A stretch of 64,000 nt of DNA, from NCBI RefSeq assembly GCF_000718305.1, contig NZ_JOFQ01000011.1:62001-126000 (forward strand), read 5' to 3'. Below, piece after piece: positions 27,904 through 37,430 of this stretch (positions are counted from its first letter, which is position 1; each line of letters begins with the position of its first letter). This DNA is from Streptomyces niger. Its GTDB lineage: Bacteria; Actinomycetota; Actinomycetes; Streptomycetales; Streptomycetaceae. A model generated the notes under the pieces. The model made no database searches and had not been told where the DNA came from. It saw only the letters and a program-made list of their open reading frames with translations. Position numbers and translations under genes: made by a program.

Positions 27904-29097
27904 TCAGGCGGAGACGGGCCGCTGCGCCTTGATCGACTGCAGGAGTCCTATGGCGATCCACACCGCGAACATCGACGTACCGCCGTAGGACACGAAGGGC
28001 AGCGGCAGACCGGTGACCGGCATGATCCCCAGCGTCATCCCGATGTTCTCGAAGGCCTGGAAGGCGAACCAGGCGATGATGCCGGCCGCGACGATCGTGC
28101 TGTACAGCTCCGAGGACTCCCGGGCGATCCGGCAGGCGCGCCACAGCACCACACCCAGCAGGAAGATGATCAGCCCGGCGCCGAGGAAGCCCAGCTCCTC
28201 GCCGGCCACCGTGAAGATGAAGTCCGTCTGCTGCTCGGGCACGAACTGGCCGGTGGTCTGGGAGCCCTGGAACAGTCCGGCGCCGAAGAGGCCGCCGGAG
28301 CCGATGGCGATACGCGCCTGGTTGGTGTTGTAGCCGACGCCGGCCGGGTCCAGGCTCGGGTTGGCGAAGGCCGCGAACCGGGCGATCTGGTAGTCGTCCA
28401 GCAGATGCAGCTGCCAGACCGCCAGACAGCCCACCACGCCCAGGGTGAGCAGTCCGATGACCCAGCGGTTGGACGAGCCGGAGGCCAGCAGGACGGCCAG
28501 CACGATCGTACCGAGCACCATGACCGAACCGAGGTCCGGCATCAGCATGATGACCGCGATCGGCACCAGGGCGATGCCGAGCGCCTGCATCACGGCGCGG
28601 TGCCCCGGGTGCTCCCGGTCGCCGGCGTCGACCCGGGCCGCGAGGACCATCGCCATGCCCAGCGTGATGGTGATCTTCGCGAACTCGGCGGGCTGCAGGG
28701 ACAGCCCGCCGGGAATGGCCAGCCAGGACCGCGAGCCGTTGATGGTCGCGCCGAGCGGGGTGAGCACCAGCACCGACAGCACCAGCGAGAGGCCGTACAG
28801 GATGGGCACGGCGCCCCGCAGCGTGCGGTGGCCGAGCCACACCGTGCCGGCCGCGAGCGCGACGCCGATACCGGTGTTGAGCAGGTGCTTCAGGACGTAC
28901 GAATACTGATCGCCGTGGTTCAGCTCGATGCGGTTGCGGGTGGCCGAGAAGACCAGCACCGCGCCGATGAGCGAGAGGGCCAGGCAGGCGAAGAGCAGTA
29001 TCCAGTCCAGCCGCCAGACCACGGAGTCCCGGGCGGTGAGCTTGCTCCACACCCCGCGGTCGGGGGCGTAGCGCCGGATGGCGTAGCTGCTGGTCAC
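27904..29097 (-). CDS. rodA: SEDS-family peptidoglycan glycosyltransferase RodA
   Basis: A 397-residue multispanning membrane protein (about ten helices) that polymerises lipid II together with a class B PBP. Conserved SEDS blocks are GSRSWLAIPG, LQPAEFAKI, MPDLGSVMV, EQQTDFIFTVAGEELGF and PLPFVSYGGTSM. The GTG at 29097 overlaps the upstream pbp2 stop in a GTGA arrangement, showing translational coupling; longer frames run into that gene. Known as sfr in S. coelicolor. Last gene of the mre cluster. Confidence 0.97.
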   Translation of the reverse strand: MTSSYAIRRYAPDRGVWSKLTARDSVVWRLDWILLFACLALSLIGAVLVFSATRNRIELNHGDQYSYVLKHLLNTGIGVALAAGTVWLGHRTLRGAVPILYGLSLVLSVLVLTPLGATINGSRSWLAIPGGLSLQPAEFAKITITLGMAMVLAARVDAGDREHPGHRAVMQALGIALVPIAVIMLMPDLGSVMVLGTIVLAVLLASGSSNRWVIGLLTLGVVGCLAVWQLHLLDDYQIARFAAFANPSLDPAGVGYNTNQARIAIGSGGLFGAGLFQGSQTTGQFVPEQQTDFIFTVAGEELGFLGAGLIIFLLGVVLWRACRIARESSELYSTIVAAGIIAWFAFQAFENIGMTLGIMPVTGLPLPFVSYGGTSMFAVWIAIGLLQSIKAQRPVSA

Positions 29098-31232
29098 TGG
29101 ACCGCCCCTTCCGGCTTCTTCTCGTCGTTGACGATGGGCTTGGTCAGCTTGCCGGACTCGATGTTGCCGTCCCGGTCGATCTTCGGCAGGTTCGCCTGCG
29201 GCTTCGACAGCAGCGCCTTGTCCTTGTGGATCTTGCCCTTGGCGTCCACGCCGTACAGCGCGTCGTAGATCTTGCGCACGGCCGGACCCGAGGCACCGGA
29301 TCCGGTACCACCCTGGGAGATCGTCATGACGATCGTGAAGTCCTTGGTGTACGTGGCGAACCAGGACGTCGTCTGCTTGCCGTAGACCTCGGCGGTACCG
29401 GTCTTGGCGTGCATCGGGATCTGCTTCTGCGGCCAGTTCTGGAAACGCCACGCGGCGGTACCGCGGGTGGCCACACCGGCCAGCGCCTTGTCGATCTGCT
29501 GCAGCGTCTTCGGCGTGTCCGGCAGCTTGCCGTGCGACTTCGGCGCGATCTCCCGGACCTTCTTGCCGTCGGCGGAGATGATCGCCTTGCCGATCGTCGG
29601 GTCGTGCAGCGTGCCGCCGTTGGCGATGGCCGAGTAGATCGTCGCCATCTGGATCGGCGTCACCAGGGTGTCCCCCTGGCCGATGGAGTAGTTGACCGAG
29701 TCACCGGCGCGCATCTTCATGCCTTCGAGACAGCTCTCGTACGCGAGGCGCTCGACGTAGCTCCCGCCCTTCTTGCCGGTCTTGCACCAGGAGTCCTTGT
29801 TGGCCTTCCAGAAGTCCTTCTTCCACTCACGGTCCGGGACCCGGCCCTTGACCTCGTTCGGCAGGTCGATGCCGGTCTCCTTGCCCAGCCCGAACTGGTG
29901 CGCGGTCTTGTAGAACCAGTCCTTGGGGTCCTTGGGCTTGTTGCCGCCGTCCTTGACCCACTGCTTGTACGCCAGGTCGTAGAACACCGTGTCGCAGGAG
30001 ACCTCCAGCGCCCGGCCCAGGCTGATCGGCCCGTAGTTCTCGGACTCGAAGTTCTTGAAGACCTGCCCGCCCACGTTGTACGAGCTGGAGCAGTTGTACC
30101 GGCCGTTGAAGTCGTACCCGGCGTTGACCGCCGCCGACGACGAGATGACCTTGAAGATCGAGCCGGGCGCCGCCTGCCCCTGGATCGCCCGGTTCAGCAG
30201 CGGGTAATTGGACTTCTTCCCCGTCAGCTTCGCGTAGTCCTTCGCGGAGATGCCGCCGACCCAGGCGTTCGGGTCGTAGTCCGGCTGCGAGGCCATCGAG
30301 ACGACCCGGCCGGTCTTGTTCTCCATGACGACCACGGCACCGGCATCGGCCTTGTAGTTCGTGCCGGTGTTCCGGTCGTGCTGCTTGCGTGCCTCCACCA
30401 TCGCCGCGTGGAGCTCCTTCTCGGCGACGGCCTGCACGCGCGCGTCTATCGAGGTGACGACGTTGTCCCCGGGCCGGGCCGGATCGCTCTTGGCCTTGCC
30501 CATGACCCGGCCGAGGTTGTCGACCTGGTAGCGGGTGACACCCGCCTTGCCGCGCAGCGCACTGTCGTACGTCCGCTCCAGGCCCGAGCGGCCCACCATG
30601 TCCGAGCGCAGGAACGGCGAGTTCGTGTGCTCGGCCTTCTTGATCTCCTCGTCGGTGACCGGCGAGAGGTAGCCGAGCACCTGGGAGGTCTGCCCCTTCG
30701 CCGGAGCCGGGTAGCGGCGCACCGCGGTCGGCTCGGCGGAGATGCCGGGGAAGTCCTCGCTGCTCTCACGGATCTTCAGGGCCTGCTGGGTGGTGGCCTC
30801 GTCCGTGATCGGGATGGGCTGGAAGGGCGAGCCGTTCCAGCAGGGCTGCGGGGTCTTGGCGTCGCACAGCCGGACCTTGTTCTTGACGTCGGTGTACGAC
30901 ATGCCCAGCACGTGCGCCAGGCGGGTCAGTACGGCCTTGCCCTCGTCGTCCATCTTCATCAGCGCGGTGCGGCTGGCGGAGACGACCAGGCGGGTCTCGT
31001 TGTCGGCGAGCGGGATGCCGCGGGCGTCGAGGATCGAACCGCGCACGGCGGGGTCCACGACCTGCTGGACGTGGTTGCCGCTGGCCTCGGCGGCGTACTC
31101 GTCACCGTTGCGGATCTGCAGGTACCAGAGCCGGCCGCCGAGGGTGAGGAGCAGCGAGAAGACCAGTATCTGGATGGCGACGAGGCGGACGGTGACGCGG
31201 GAGGTCCGACCGGTCTCAGGAATGTTGCTCAC
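29094..31232 (-). CDS. mrdA: Penicillin-binding protein 2, class B transpeptidase
   Basis: A 712-residue membrane-anchored peptidoglycan transpeptidase. One N-terminal helix (about 13-34) is followed by the PBP dimerisation domain and the transpeptidase domain. The active-site tetrad is S358-x-x-K361 in APGSIFK, the second motif is SCD at 412-414, and KTG is at 610-612. The GTG start at 31232 has AAGGAGG upstream. It pairs with RodA, encoded by the overlapping downstream gene, in the cell-wall synthesis complex organised by MreBCD. Confidence 0.97.
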   Translation of the reverse strand: MSNIPETGRTSRVTVRLVAIQILVFSLLLTLGGRLWYLQIRNGDEYAAEASGNHVQQVVDPAVRGSILDARGIPLADNETRLVVSASRTALMKMDDEGKAVLTRLAHVLGMSYTDVKNKVRLCDAKTPQPCWNGSPFQPIPITDEATTQQALKIRESSEDFPGISAEPTAVRRYPAPAKGQTSQVLGYLSPVTDEEIKKAEHTNSPFLRSDMVGRSGLERTYDSALRGKAGVTRYQVDNLGRVMGKAKSDPARPGDNVVTSIDARVQAVAEKELHAAMVEARKQHDRNTGTNYKADAGAVVVMENKTGRVVSMASQPDYDPNAWVGGISAKDYAKLTGKKSNYPLLNRAIQGQAAPGSIFKVISSSAAVNAGYDFNGRYNCSSSYNVGGQVFKNFESENYGPISLGRALEVSCDTVFYDLAYKQWVKDGGNKPKDPKDWFYKTAHQFGLGKETGIDLPNEVKGRVPDREWKKDFWKANKDSWCKTGKKGGSYVERLAYESCLEGMKMRAGDSVNYSIGQGDTLVTPIQMATIYSAIANGGTLHDPTIGKAIISADGKKVREIAPKSHGKLPDTPKTLQQIDKALAGVATRGTAAWRFQNWPQKQIPMHAKTGTAEVYGKQTTSWFATYTKDFTIVMTISQGGTGSGASGPAVRKIYDALYGVDAKGKIHKDKALLSKPQANLPKIDRDGNIESGKLTKPIVNDEKKPEGAVQ

Positions 31233-31325
31233 GGCGCGCAGCGCCTCCTTGAGGGGCGGTGATCGGGCGACGGGCGGGCGCTCATGGGCGCCGGCCCCTC
31301 GGCCGGGGCCGGAACGGTGTACGGC

Positions 31326-32033
31326 TCACAGTCGCTTGACCCCCTTGAGGCGTGCGGGCTTGTTGGACCGGCCGCTGAGCAGGCCGCCGCGCTGACTGCC
31401 GATCCGCGGCGTCCGGCCGCCCCGCCCGGAGCGGCTCATGCGCAGCCCGCTGCCGGTGGAGAGCCAGCCGTACGCGGCCTCGCCGGGCATCGGGCCGGAC
31501 TGGGTGCCGCCGGAACTCTCCCCGGCCAGCGCCTTCTCCGAACGGCGGGCCAGCGCCATCACCAGCGGGACGCTGAAGGGCGCGAGCACGAGGTCGTAGA
31601 CGGTGGCGGTGAACAGCAGCAGCGGGATGCCGACGGTGTGGCCCGCGTTGTCACCGGCCAGCGAGCCGACGCCGGCGTACAGCAGGGTCGAACCGATGGC
31701 CGCGCAGACCACCACGATCAGCGGCATCGAAGCGGAGCGGTGCTGGCTCTTGTCGGGCCTGGTGAGCCCGGCGACGTAGCCGATGACGCACAGGACGAGG
31801 GCGTAGCGCCCGATCGCGTGGTCGGAGGGGGGCGCCAGGTCGGCGAGGAGCCCGGCGCCGAAGCCGATGAAGGCCCCGGCGACGTGCCCGTAGACCATGG
31901 CCAGACCGAGGACGACCAGCAGCACCAGGTCCGGTACGGCCCCGGGGAGGTGGAGCCGGGCGAGCACACCCACCTGGACGACGAGGGCCACGGCCACGAG
32001 GACGGTGGAGAGGAGGATCCGGTTGATGCGCAT
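31326..32033 (-). CDS. mreD: Rod shape-determining protein MreD
   Basis: A 235-residue inner membrane protein with about five helices in the first 170 residues (MRINRILLSTVLVAVALVV, AVPDLVLLVVLGLAMVYGH, GFGAGLLADLAPPSDHAIGRYAL). The C-terminal 65 residues are polar, Gly/Ser/Arg-rich and probably cytoplasmic and disordered, longer than in E. coli. It starts five nt after the mreC stop, clearly one operon. Confidence 0.94.
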   Translation of the reverse strand: MRINRILLSTVLVAVALVVQVGVLARLHLPGAVPDLVLLVVLGLAMVYGHVAGAFIGFGAGLLADLAPPSDHAIGRYALVLCVIGYVAGLTRPDKSQHRSASMPLIVVVCAAIGSTLLYAGVGSLAGDNAGHTVGIPLLLFTATVYDLVLAPFSVPLVMALARRSEKALAGESSGGTQSGPMPGEAAYGWLSTGSGLRMSRSGRGGRTPRIGSQRGGLLSGRSNKPARLKGVKRL

Positions 32034-32038
32034 CGGGC

Positions 32039-32977
32039 TCAGCTCCTGGTGGCGCCGCTCGGGGTGGGCTTGGGCTTGGCGGTCACGGTGACCGTCGGGG
32101 TGGGCTTGGGTTTCGCGGGCTTCGGCGGCAGGACCGTGTCGCGGGGGTTCTCGCGCGGCGGCTGGACCACGATGCCGACCACGTCCAGGCGGGAGAAGCC
32201 GGCGAACGGCTCGACCTGGACGGTACGGGTGAGATCACCGTTGGCGCTGCCGACGTGGGTGATGGTGCCGACCGGCACGCCGGGCACGAACGGCTTGCCC
32301 TCGCTGGAGCCGAAGGTGACCATCCGGTCGCCCTTCTTCACGTTCGCCTTGCCGTTCAGGAGCTGGACGCGCAGCGGCCCGCCGCCCTGGCCGTTGGCGA
32401 AGCCGATCTCGTTGGTCTTCTCCATACGGGTGCCGACGGTGAAGTCCGGGTCGATGGCGAGCAGGACCGTGGCGGTGTTCGGGCCGACGGTGGTGACCCG
32501 GCCGACCAGCCCGTCGCCGTTCAGTACGGTCATGTCGCGGGCGATGCCGTCCTTGGTCCCGGCGTCGACGGTGACGGTCCAGGAGAAGCCCTGCGTGGCT
32601 CCTATGGCGATGACCTGGGCGCCCTTGATGCCGTACTGGCCGGCGCCGGCGGTCTTGAGCATCTTGTCCAGCTCGGCGGCGCGCACCCGGTCCCGGTCGG
32701 AGGAGCCGAGTTTGGCTTTCAGGGCGGCGTTCCGGCGTTCCAGCTCGGCGATGCGGCTGTGCCGGCCGTCGGAGTCGCGGACCGCGTCGACGGCGTTGCC
32801 GACCGGGTCCACGACCGAGGCGACACCGGTCTCGACCGGCCCGAAGGCGGAGGCCGCGACCTGCCGGGCGCCCTGCAGCGGGGACTGCTCGCCGCCGCGG
32901 ATGTCCACCGTGATCAGTGCGAACGCGATCGCGACCAGCAGCACCAGCAGGAGCCGGCTCTCTCGTGTGTCCCTCAC
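32039..32977 (-). CDS. mreC: Rod shape-determining protein MreC
   Basis: A 312-residue protein with one N-terminal helix (LLLVLLVAIAFALITVD), a coiled-coil stretch (IAELERRNAALKAKL) and extracytoplasmic beta domains (GDGLVGRVTTVGPNTATVLLAIDP and KGDRMVTFGSSEGKPFVPG). MreC links MreB to the wall synthases and matters for spore wall integrity in Streptomyces. The tail is Pro/Lys/Thr-rich. GTG 32977 is the start. A terminator separates it from mreB, so it likely has an additional promoter of its own. Confidence 0.96.
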   Translation of the reverse strand: MRDTRESRLLLVLLVAIAFALITVDIRGGEQSPLQGARQVAASAFGPVETGVASVVDPVGNAVDAVRDSDGRHSRIAELERRNAALKAKLGSSDRDRVRAAELDKMLKTAGAGQYGIKGAQVIAIGATQGFSWTVTVDAGTKDGIARDMTVLNGDGLVGRVTTVGPNTATVLLAIDPDFTVGTRMEKTNEIGFANGQGGGPLRVQLLNGKANVKKGDRMVTFGSSEGKPFVPGVPVGTITHVGSANGDLTRTVQVEPFAGFSRLDVVGIVVQPPRENPRDTVLPPKPAKPKPTPTVTVTAKPKPTPSGATRS

Positions 32978-33253
32978 GTGCGGCGGCCGTGTCCTTCCTC
33001 GTAGGACCGGCCGGCTGCGGGCCCGCGCCGGTCTCGCTGGGGATCTGGGGTGTGCCTGTCTTGCAGTTGTACGCGGGACCGCCGGGAGGAGGCGGTCCGA
33101 AGGTGCCTGTACTACTTGCCTGTACCACCGGTGCCGCCGGGAGAACGGGAGGCCCGGTACTGCGCGGAAAACGGGAGGCGGGGATGGGGGGCGTGGGGAT
33201 GAAGGTGGGGGGTACTACCGGAGTGCGGTGAGTGTGTGGTGCCTGTATATCAG
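32978..33253 (-). promoter_or_regulatory. mreC upstream region
   Basis: These 276 bp between the mreB terminator and mreC contain no gene. A hairpin of eight base pairs (33076-33083 with 33091-33098) lies about 100 bp before mreC. G-rich runs occupy 33140-33230. Because of the terminator after mreB, a promoter for mreCD-pbp2-rodA should lie here. Confidence 0.5.
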
Positions 33254-33296
33254 CGATCTGCCGTACGGGGCTGGCAGGCGGCCGTACGGCAGATCG
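33254..33296 (-). terminator. Perfect 15-bp stem-loop after mreB
   Basis: Bases 33254-33268 pair with 33282-33296 around a 13-base loop; the arms contain CTGCCGTACGG. It begins 11 nt after the mreB stop. Read-through to mreCD is likely to be partial. Confidence 0.85.
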
Positions 33297-33306
33297 CCGA
33301 CCGTGG

Positions 33307-34338
33307 TCATCTGCGCGGCTGGGAGTCGAGGACCTGCTGCAGGGCCTCGAACTCCTCCACGCACTTGCCGGAACCGAGCGCGACGGAGTCCAGCGGGTCC
33401 TCGGCGATGTGGATCGGCATGCCGGTCTCACGGCGGAGCCGCTCGTCCAGGCCGCGGAGCAGGGCGCCGCCGCCGGTGAGCACGATCCCGCGGTCCATGA
33501 CGTCGCCGGACAGCTCCGGCGGGCACTTGTCCAGGGTCGTCTTCACCGCATCGACGATGGAGTTGACCGGCTCCTCGATGGCCTTGCGCACCTCGGCCGC
33601 GGAGATCACCACGGTCTTGGGCAGGCCCGAGACCAGGTCGCGGCCGCGGATCTCGGTGTGCTCGTCCTGGTCCAGGTCGTACGCCGAACCGATCGTGATC
33701 TTGATGCTCTCGGCCGTGCGCTCACCGAGGAGGAGGCTGTACTCCTTCTTGATGTGCTGGATGATCGCGTTGTCCAACTCGTCGCCGGCCACCCGGATCG
33801 ACTGCGCCGTGACGATGCCGCCGAGCGAGATGACCGCGACCTCGGTCGTACCGCCGCCGATGTCCACCACCATGTTGCCGGTGGCCTCGTGGACCGGCAG
33901 ACCGGAACCGATGGCCGCGGCCATGGGCTCCTCGATGATGTGCACCTGCCGGGCGCCGGCCTGGGTGGACGCCTCGATGACGGCACGGCGCTCGACGCCG
34001 GTGATGCCGGAGGGCACACAGACGACGACCCGCGGCCGGGCGAGGTACCGGCGCTTGTGGATCTTGAGGATGAAGTAGCGGAGCATCCGCTCGGTGATCT
34101 CGAAGTCGGCGATCACGCCGTCCTTGAGCGGGCGGACGGCAACGATGTTGCCAGGGGTGCGGCCGATCATCTTCTTGGCCTCGGCGCCCACGGCGAGGAT
34201 CCCGCCGGTGTTGGTGTTGATGGCCACGACCGACGGTTCGTTGAGAACGATCCCTCGACCCCTGACGTACACCAGCGTGTTGGCGGTGCCGAGGTCGACA
34301 GCCATGTCACGGCCGATGAACGACATGTTGTTCCCCAT
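33307..34338 (-). CDS. mreB: Rod shape-determining protein MreB, actin-like
   Basis: A 343-residue bacterial actin that polymerises on the membrane and positions wall synthesis. In Streptomyces it is needed mainly for aerial hyphae and spore walls. Actin-fold ATP-binding motifs are visible: [11 protein letters not shown] (phosphate 1), [15 protein letters not shown] (phosphate 2) and [15 protein letters not shown] (adenosine). ATG 34338 ([12 protein letters not shown]) matches the S. coelicolor start that I recall; ATG 34326 has a nearer GGGGA and is an alternative. First gene of the mre cluster. Confidence 0.98.
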   Translation of the reverse strand: MGNNMSFIGRDMAVDLGTANTLVYVRGRGIVLNEPSVVAINTNTGGILAVGAEAKKMIGRTPGNIVAVRPLKDGVIADFEITERMLRYFILKIHKRRYLARPRVVVCVPSGITGVERRAVIEASTQAGARQVHIIEEPMAAAIGSGLPVHEATGNMVVDIGGGTTEVAVISLGGIVTAQSIRVAGDELDNAIIQHIKKEYSLLLGERTAESIKITIGSAYDLDQDEHTEIRGRDLVSGLPKTVVISAAEVRKAIEEPVNSIVDAVKTTLDKCPPELSGDVMDRGIVLTGGGALLRGLDERLRRETGMPIHIAEDPLDSVALGSGKCVEEFEALQQVLDSQPRR

Positions 34339-34561
34339 GAGGATACGTCTGGCCTTCCCAACTGGAGCGAATGCTTACTGGAGGTCGGCAGGAGGTGATG
34401 CGCTGACGCGCGGAAGCCTTCATGGTAGTCCGGGAAGGCCCGTCCGCTCGAACGCGGTGCGGGGTTCCTCCGCCATTGTCAACGGAACACGTACCCGCCC
34501 CCCTTAATGGTGACGTCGTGTCGGGGTGATGCGTTCCCCCATTGGCTGTACATATGCCGAA

Positions 34562-34587
34562 GGGCGACCGAATTTCTCCGGTCGCCC
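34562..34587 (-). terminator. Stem-loop after ndk
   Basis: GGGCGACCG at 34562-34570 pairs with CGGTCGCCC at 34579-34587 around an eight-base loop, 34 nt past the ndk stop. The rest of the 282-bp ndk-mreB gap probably holds the mreB promoter. Confidence 0.75.
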
Positions 34588-34620
34588 CAGGTGGCAGCGG
34601 GTCTGCGCCCTGACGCACCG

Positions 34621-35034
34621 TCAGGAAAGGCCGGGGAAGAAAATCTTGATCTCGCGCTCCGCCGACTCCTCGGAATCGGACGCGTGAATGAGATTTTCCC
34701 GGGTGATTGTCCCGAAGTCGCCCCGAATGGACCCGCTCGGCGCCTTGATCGGGTCGGTAGGACCAGCCAACTGGCGTACGCCCTCAATCACCCGCTCGCC
34801 CTCGACGACGAGAGAAACGACCGGACCGGAGGACATGAAGGCCACCAGCGGCTCGTAGAAATCCCGGCCGACGTGCTCGGCGTAGTGCTGCTCCAGGACC
34901 GCGCGGTCGAGGGTGCGCAGCTCCAGCGCACCGATCGTCCAGCCGGCCTTCCGCTCGATGCGGCCCAGGATCTCGCCGACCAGGCCGCGCCGGACGGCAT
35001 CCGGCTTGAGAAGGACGAGGGTGCGCTGGCTCAT
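34621..35034 (-). CDS. ndk: Nucleoside diphosphate kinase
   Basis: A 137-residue enzyme that balances NTP pools by a phosphohistidine ping-pong reaction. The catalytic histidine is H117 in ENLIHASDS, and the N-terminus SQRTLVLLKPDAVRRGLVG is diagnostic. The length is typical. The DUF4233 gene lies 149 bp upstream on the same strand. Confidence 0.99.
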   Translation of the reverse strand: MSQRTLVLLKPDAVRRGLVGEILGRIERKAGWTIGALELRTLDRAVLEQHYAEHVGRDFYEPLVAFMSSGPVVSLVVEGERVIEGVRQLAGPTDPIKAPSGSIRGDFGTITRENLIHASDSEESAEREIKIFFPGLS

Positions 35035-35183
35035 CGGTGGGGCTCCTTGCAGTACAGAGAGTTACGGGTGTGCCGAGGAGGCTACATGGGCCACGCGGGG
35101 CGGCTGAGCGGCGGGGAGGGCGGGCCGCCCCGCCGCCGGCGGAGGACGACGGGGAGCGCCCGGTCGACGCCCGTCGTGGACGC

Positions 35184-35552
35184 TCAGGCGGAGGCCGGGT
35201 CCGGGCCCGGCTCCGCGGCGGCGGCCTGGGCCGCCCAGCGGGCCTTCGCCTCGTCGATCTTGCGGCCGAAGTGGACCGAGGCCCACCACAGGGCGGCGAA
35301 GACCGCGCCGAGGAAGTACATCGTCGGCACGACCACACCGCTGGCGATCAGCGCGATCTGCAGCACCCAGCCGAGCGCCACCCCGCCGGGGCGGGAGATC
35401 ATGCCGCACAGCAGCACCGACAGCAGCATCGCGATGCCGCTGACCGTCCAGACCGTGACCGTGGACAGGTCAGAGGTCTGCATCGCGACCAGCGCCGCGA
35501 AGCCGATCACGAAGAACTCGCCGATCAGGGTGCTCGCACACAGGGTGCGCAT
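35184..35552 (-). CDS. DUF4233 small membrane protein
   Basis: A 122-residue protein with three or four predicted membrane helices (IGEFFVIGFAALVAM, VWTVSGIAMLLSVLLCGM, GWVLQIALIASGVVV, MYFLGAVFAALWW) and an Ala/Glu-rich cytoplasmic tail. The family is actinobacterial and consistently sits after folC. Here its ATG lies one base after the folC stop, so it is translationally coupled. The function is unknown; the context suggests only co-expression with folate polyglutamylation. Confidence 0.9.
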   Translation of the reverse strand: MRTLCASTLIGEFFVIGFAALVAMQTSDLSTVTVWTVSGIAMLLSVLLCGMISRPGGVALGWVLQIALIASGVVVPTMYFLGAVFAALWWASVHFGRKIDEAKARWAAQAAAAEPGPDPASA

Positions 35553-35553
35553 G

Positions 35554-37086
35554 TCAGTTCCTTCCCAGGAGCAGCCGGGCCTCGCCGACCGTGATCACGG
35601 AGCCGGTGACCAGCACGCCGGCGCCGCTGTACTCGCCCTCTTCCTCGGCCAGCGTGATGGCCGCCTCCAGGGCGTCGTCGAGCCGCGGCTCGACCTGGAC
35701 CCGCTCGGCGCCGAAGACCTCGACCGCGATGCCCGCCAGCTCGTCCGGATCCATCGAACGGGGCGTGCTGTTCCGCGTCACCACGATCTCCGCGAAGACC
35801 GGCTCGAACGCCTCCAGCAGCCCGCGTACGTCCTTGTCCGCACTCGCGCCGACCACGCCCACAAGACGGCTGAAACCGAACGCCTCGGTCACCGCTTCGG
35901 CGGTCACGCGGGCACCCGCGGGGTTGTGCGCCGCGTCCAGCACCACCGTGGGGCTCTTGCGGACGACCTCCAGCCGGCCCGGCGAGGACACCGAGGCGAA
36001 CGCGGTCCGGATGGTGTCGATGTCCAGCGTGCGGGAGTGCTGCGTACCGATCCCGAAGAACGCCTCCACCGCGGCGAGCGCGACGGCCGCGTTGTGCGCC
36101 TGGTGCGCGCCGTACAGCGGCAGGAAGATGTCGGAGTACTCGCCACCCAGGCCGCGCAGCGTCAGCAGCTGCCCGCCGACCGCGATCTCGCGGTGCAGCA
36201 CCCCGAACTCCATGCCCTCGCGGGCCACCGTGGCGTCCACCTCGACGGCGTGCTTGAGCATCACCGACGCCGCCTCCACCGGCTGCTGCGCGAGCACGAC
36301 CGTGGAGTCCTTCTTGATGATCCCGGACTTCTCCCCCGCGATCGCCTCCGGCGTATCGCCGAGCCGATCGGTGTGGTCCAGCGAGATGGGCGTCACGACG
36401 GCCACATCACCGTCGATCACATTCGTGGCATCCCACTTGCCCCCCATCCCGACCTCGACGACCGCGATGTCGACGGGCGCGTCCGCGAAGGCCGCGTACG
36501 CCATCCCGGTCAGCACCTCGAAGAAGGACAGCCGGTACTCCTCGCGCTGGTCCACCATCTCCACGTACGGCTTGATGTCCTCGTACGTCTCGATGAACTT
36601 CTCGGCGGAGATCGGGGCGCCGTCCAGGCTGATCCGCTCGGTGATCGACTGCACGTGCGGGCTGGTGTAGCGGCCGGTACGCAGGTCGAAGGCTGCGAGC
36701 AGCGCCTCGATCATCCGGGCCGTACTGGTCTTGCCGTTCGTACCGGTGATGTGAATGGAACGGTACGAGCGCTGCGGCTCCCCCAGGATGTCCATCAGGG
36801 CCGCGATGCGCTGCACCGACGGGTCGAGCTTGGTCTCGCCCCACCGGGACGCCAGCTCGGTCTCCACCGCGCGCAGCGCGCGGTCCACCTCGGGGTCCTC
36901 GGGACGCGCCGGGATGTCACTCGTCGGCGGTCCGGCCTGGGCCCGCAGCGTACGGCTGCCGGCCTCGATCACCGCGAGGTCGGGGTCCCGGTCCGTCTCG
37001 GCTCCGACCATCTCCTCGAAGGCGTCGGAGACCTCTTCCGGGTCCGGGATCGGATCGGGGTCGTCGTTCTGGGGGCGCTCGCTCAC
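35554..37086 (-). CDS. folC: Bifunctional folylpolyglutamate synthase/dihydrofolate synthase
   Basis: A Mur-ligase-type enzyme adding glutamate to folates, 510 residues. The ATP-binding loop is GTNGKTSTARM near residue 115. Other conserved blocks are HVQSITERISLDG, VEVGMGGKWDATNV and LDAAHNPAGA. About 70 residues before the catalytic core are acidic and Pro-rich, an extension common in Streptomyces. It is followed immediately by the DUF4233 gene. Confidence 0.97.
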   Translation of the reverse strand: MSERPQNDDPDPIPDPEEVSDAFEEMVGAETDRDPDLAVIEAGSRTLRAQAGPPTSDIPARPEDPEVDRALRAVETELASRWGETKLDPSVQRIAALMDILGEPQRSYRSIHITGTNGKTSTARMIEALLAAFDLRTGRYTSPHVQSITERISLDGAPISAEKFIETYEDIKPYVEMVDQREEYRLSFFEVLTGMAYAAFADAPVDIAVVEVGMGGKWDATNVIDGDVAVVTPISLDHTDRLGDTPEAIAGEKSGIIKKDSTVVLAQQPVEAASVMLKHAVEVDATVAREGMEFGVLHREIAVGGQLLTLRGLGGEYSDIFLPLYGAHQAHNAAVALAAVEAFFGIGTQHSRTLDIDTIRTAFASVSSPGRLEVVRKSPTVVLDAAHNPAGARVTAEAVTEAFGFSRLVGVVGASADKDVRGLLEAFEPVFAEIVVTRNSTPRSMDPDELAGIAVEVFGAERVQVEPRLDDALEAAITLAEEEGEYSGAGVLVTGSVITVGEARLLLGRN

Positions 37087-37202
37087 ATCACCAGTCTAGG
37101 AGAGAGGCCGCTTTTCCCTCACAGGGCGTACAATCACAATACGTGATTGACTCCGGGCACGTTTTCACCCTCCGTAATCGTTGCCATAAAAAGAGGCCGC
37201 AA

Positions 37203-37351
37203 CATGGCCCGGAGAATCCACCGCCCGCTCCCGGGGGCTGGCGCCAGCACGACCGGGAGGATCCACCTCCGGCTCCCGTGGGCGGGCGCCAGCACGACCG
37301 GGAGGATCCACCTCCCGGGGTCGCCGGCACGGCCCGGAGGATTCCCCCTCC
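37203..37351. repeat. 45-bp tandem repeat array
   Basis: A 31-bp unit is identical at 37240-37270 and 37285-37315 (period 45). Partial, diverged copies stand before (from 37203) and after (37320-37351). The core contains GACCGGGAGGATCCACCTCC. The array is noncoding as far as I can see. Confidence 0.85.
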
Positions 37352-37359
37352 CGGGGTTG

Positions 37360-37430
37360 CTCCCGCACCCCTTGGGGCCGCTCCCGCACTTCCTGGGGCC
37401 ACTCCCGCACCTCTTGGGACCCCTCTCGCA
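37360..37430. repeat. 21-bp tandem repeat array
   Basis: Three successive 21-bp units start at 37360, 37381 and 37402 with the pattern CTCCCGCACYYCYTGGGGCC, and a fourth truncated copy begins at 37423. It follows the 45-bp array directly. Confidence 0.85.

Noticed and set aside
37203..37430. Possible CRISPR-like array
   Set aside because: Repeats are directly tandem with no unique spacers of regular length and no cas genes in the window.
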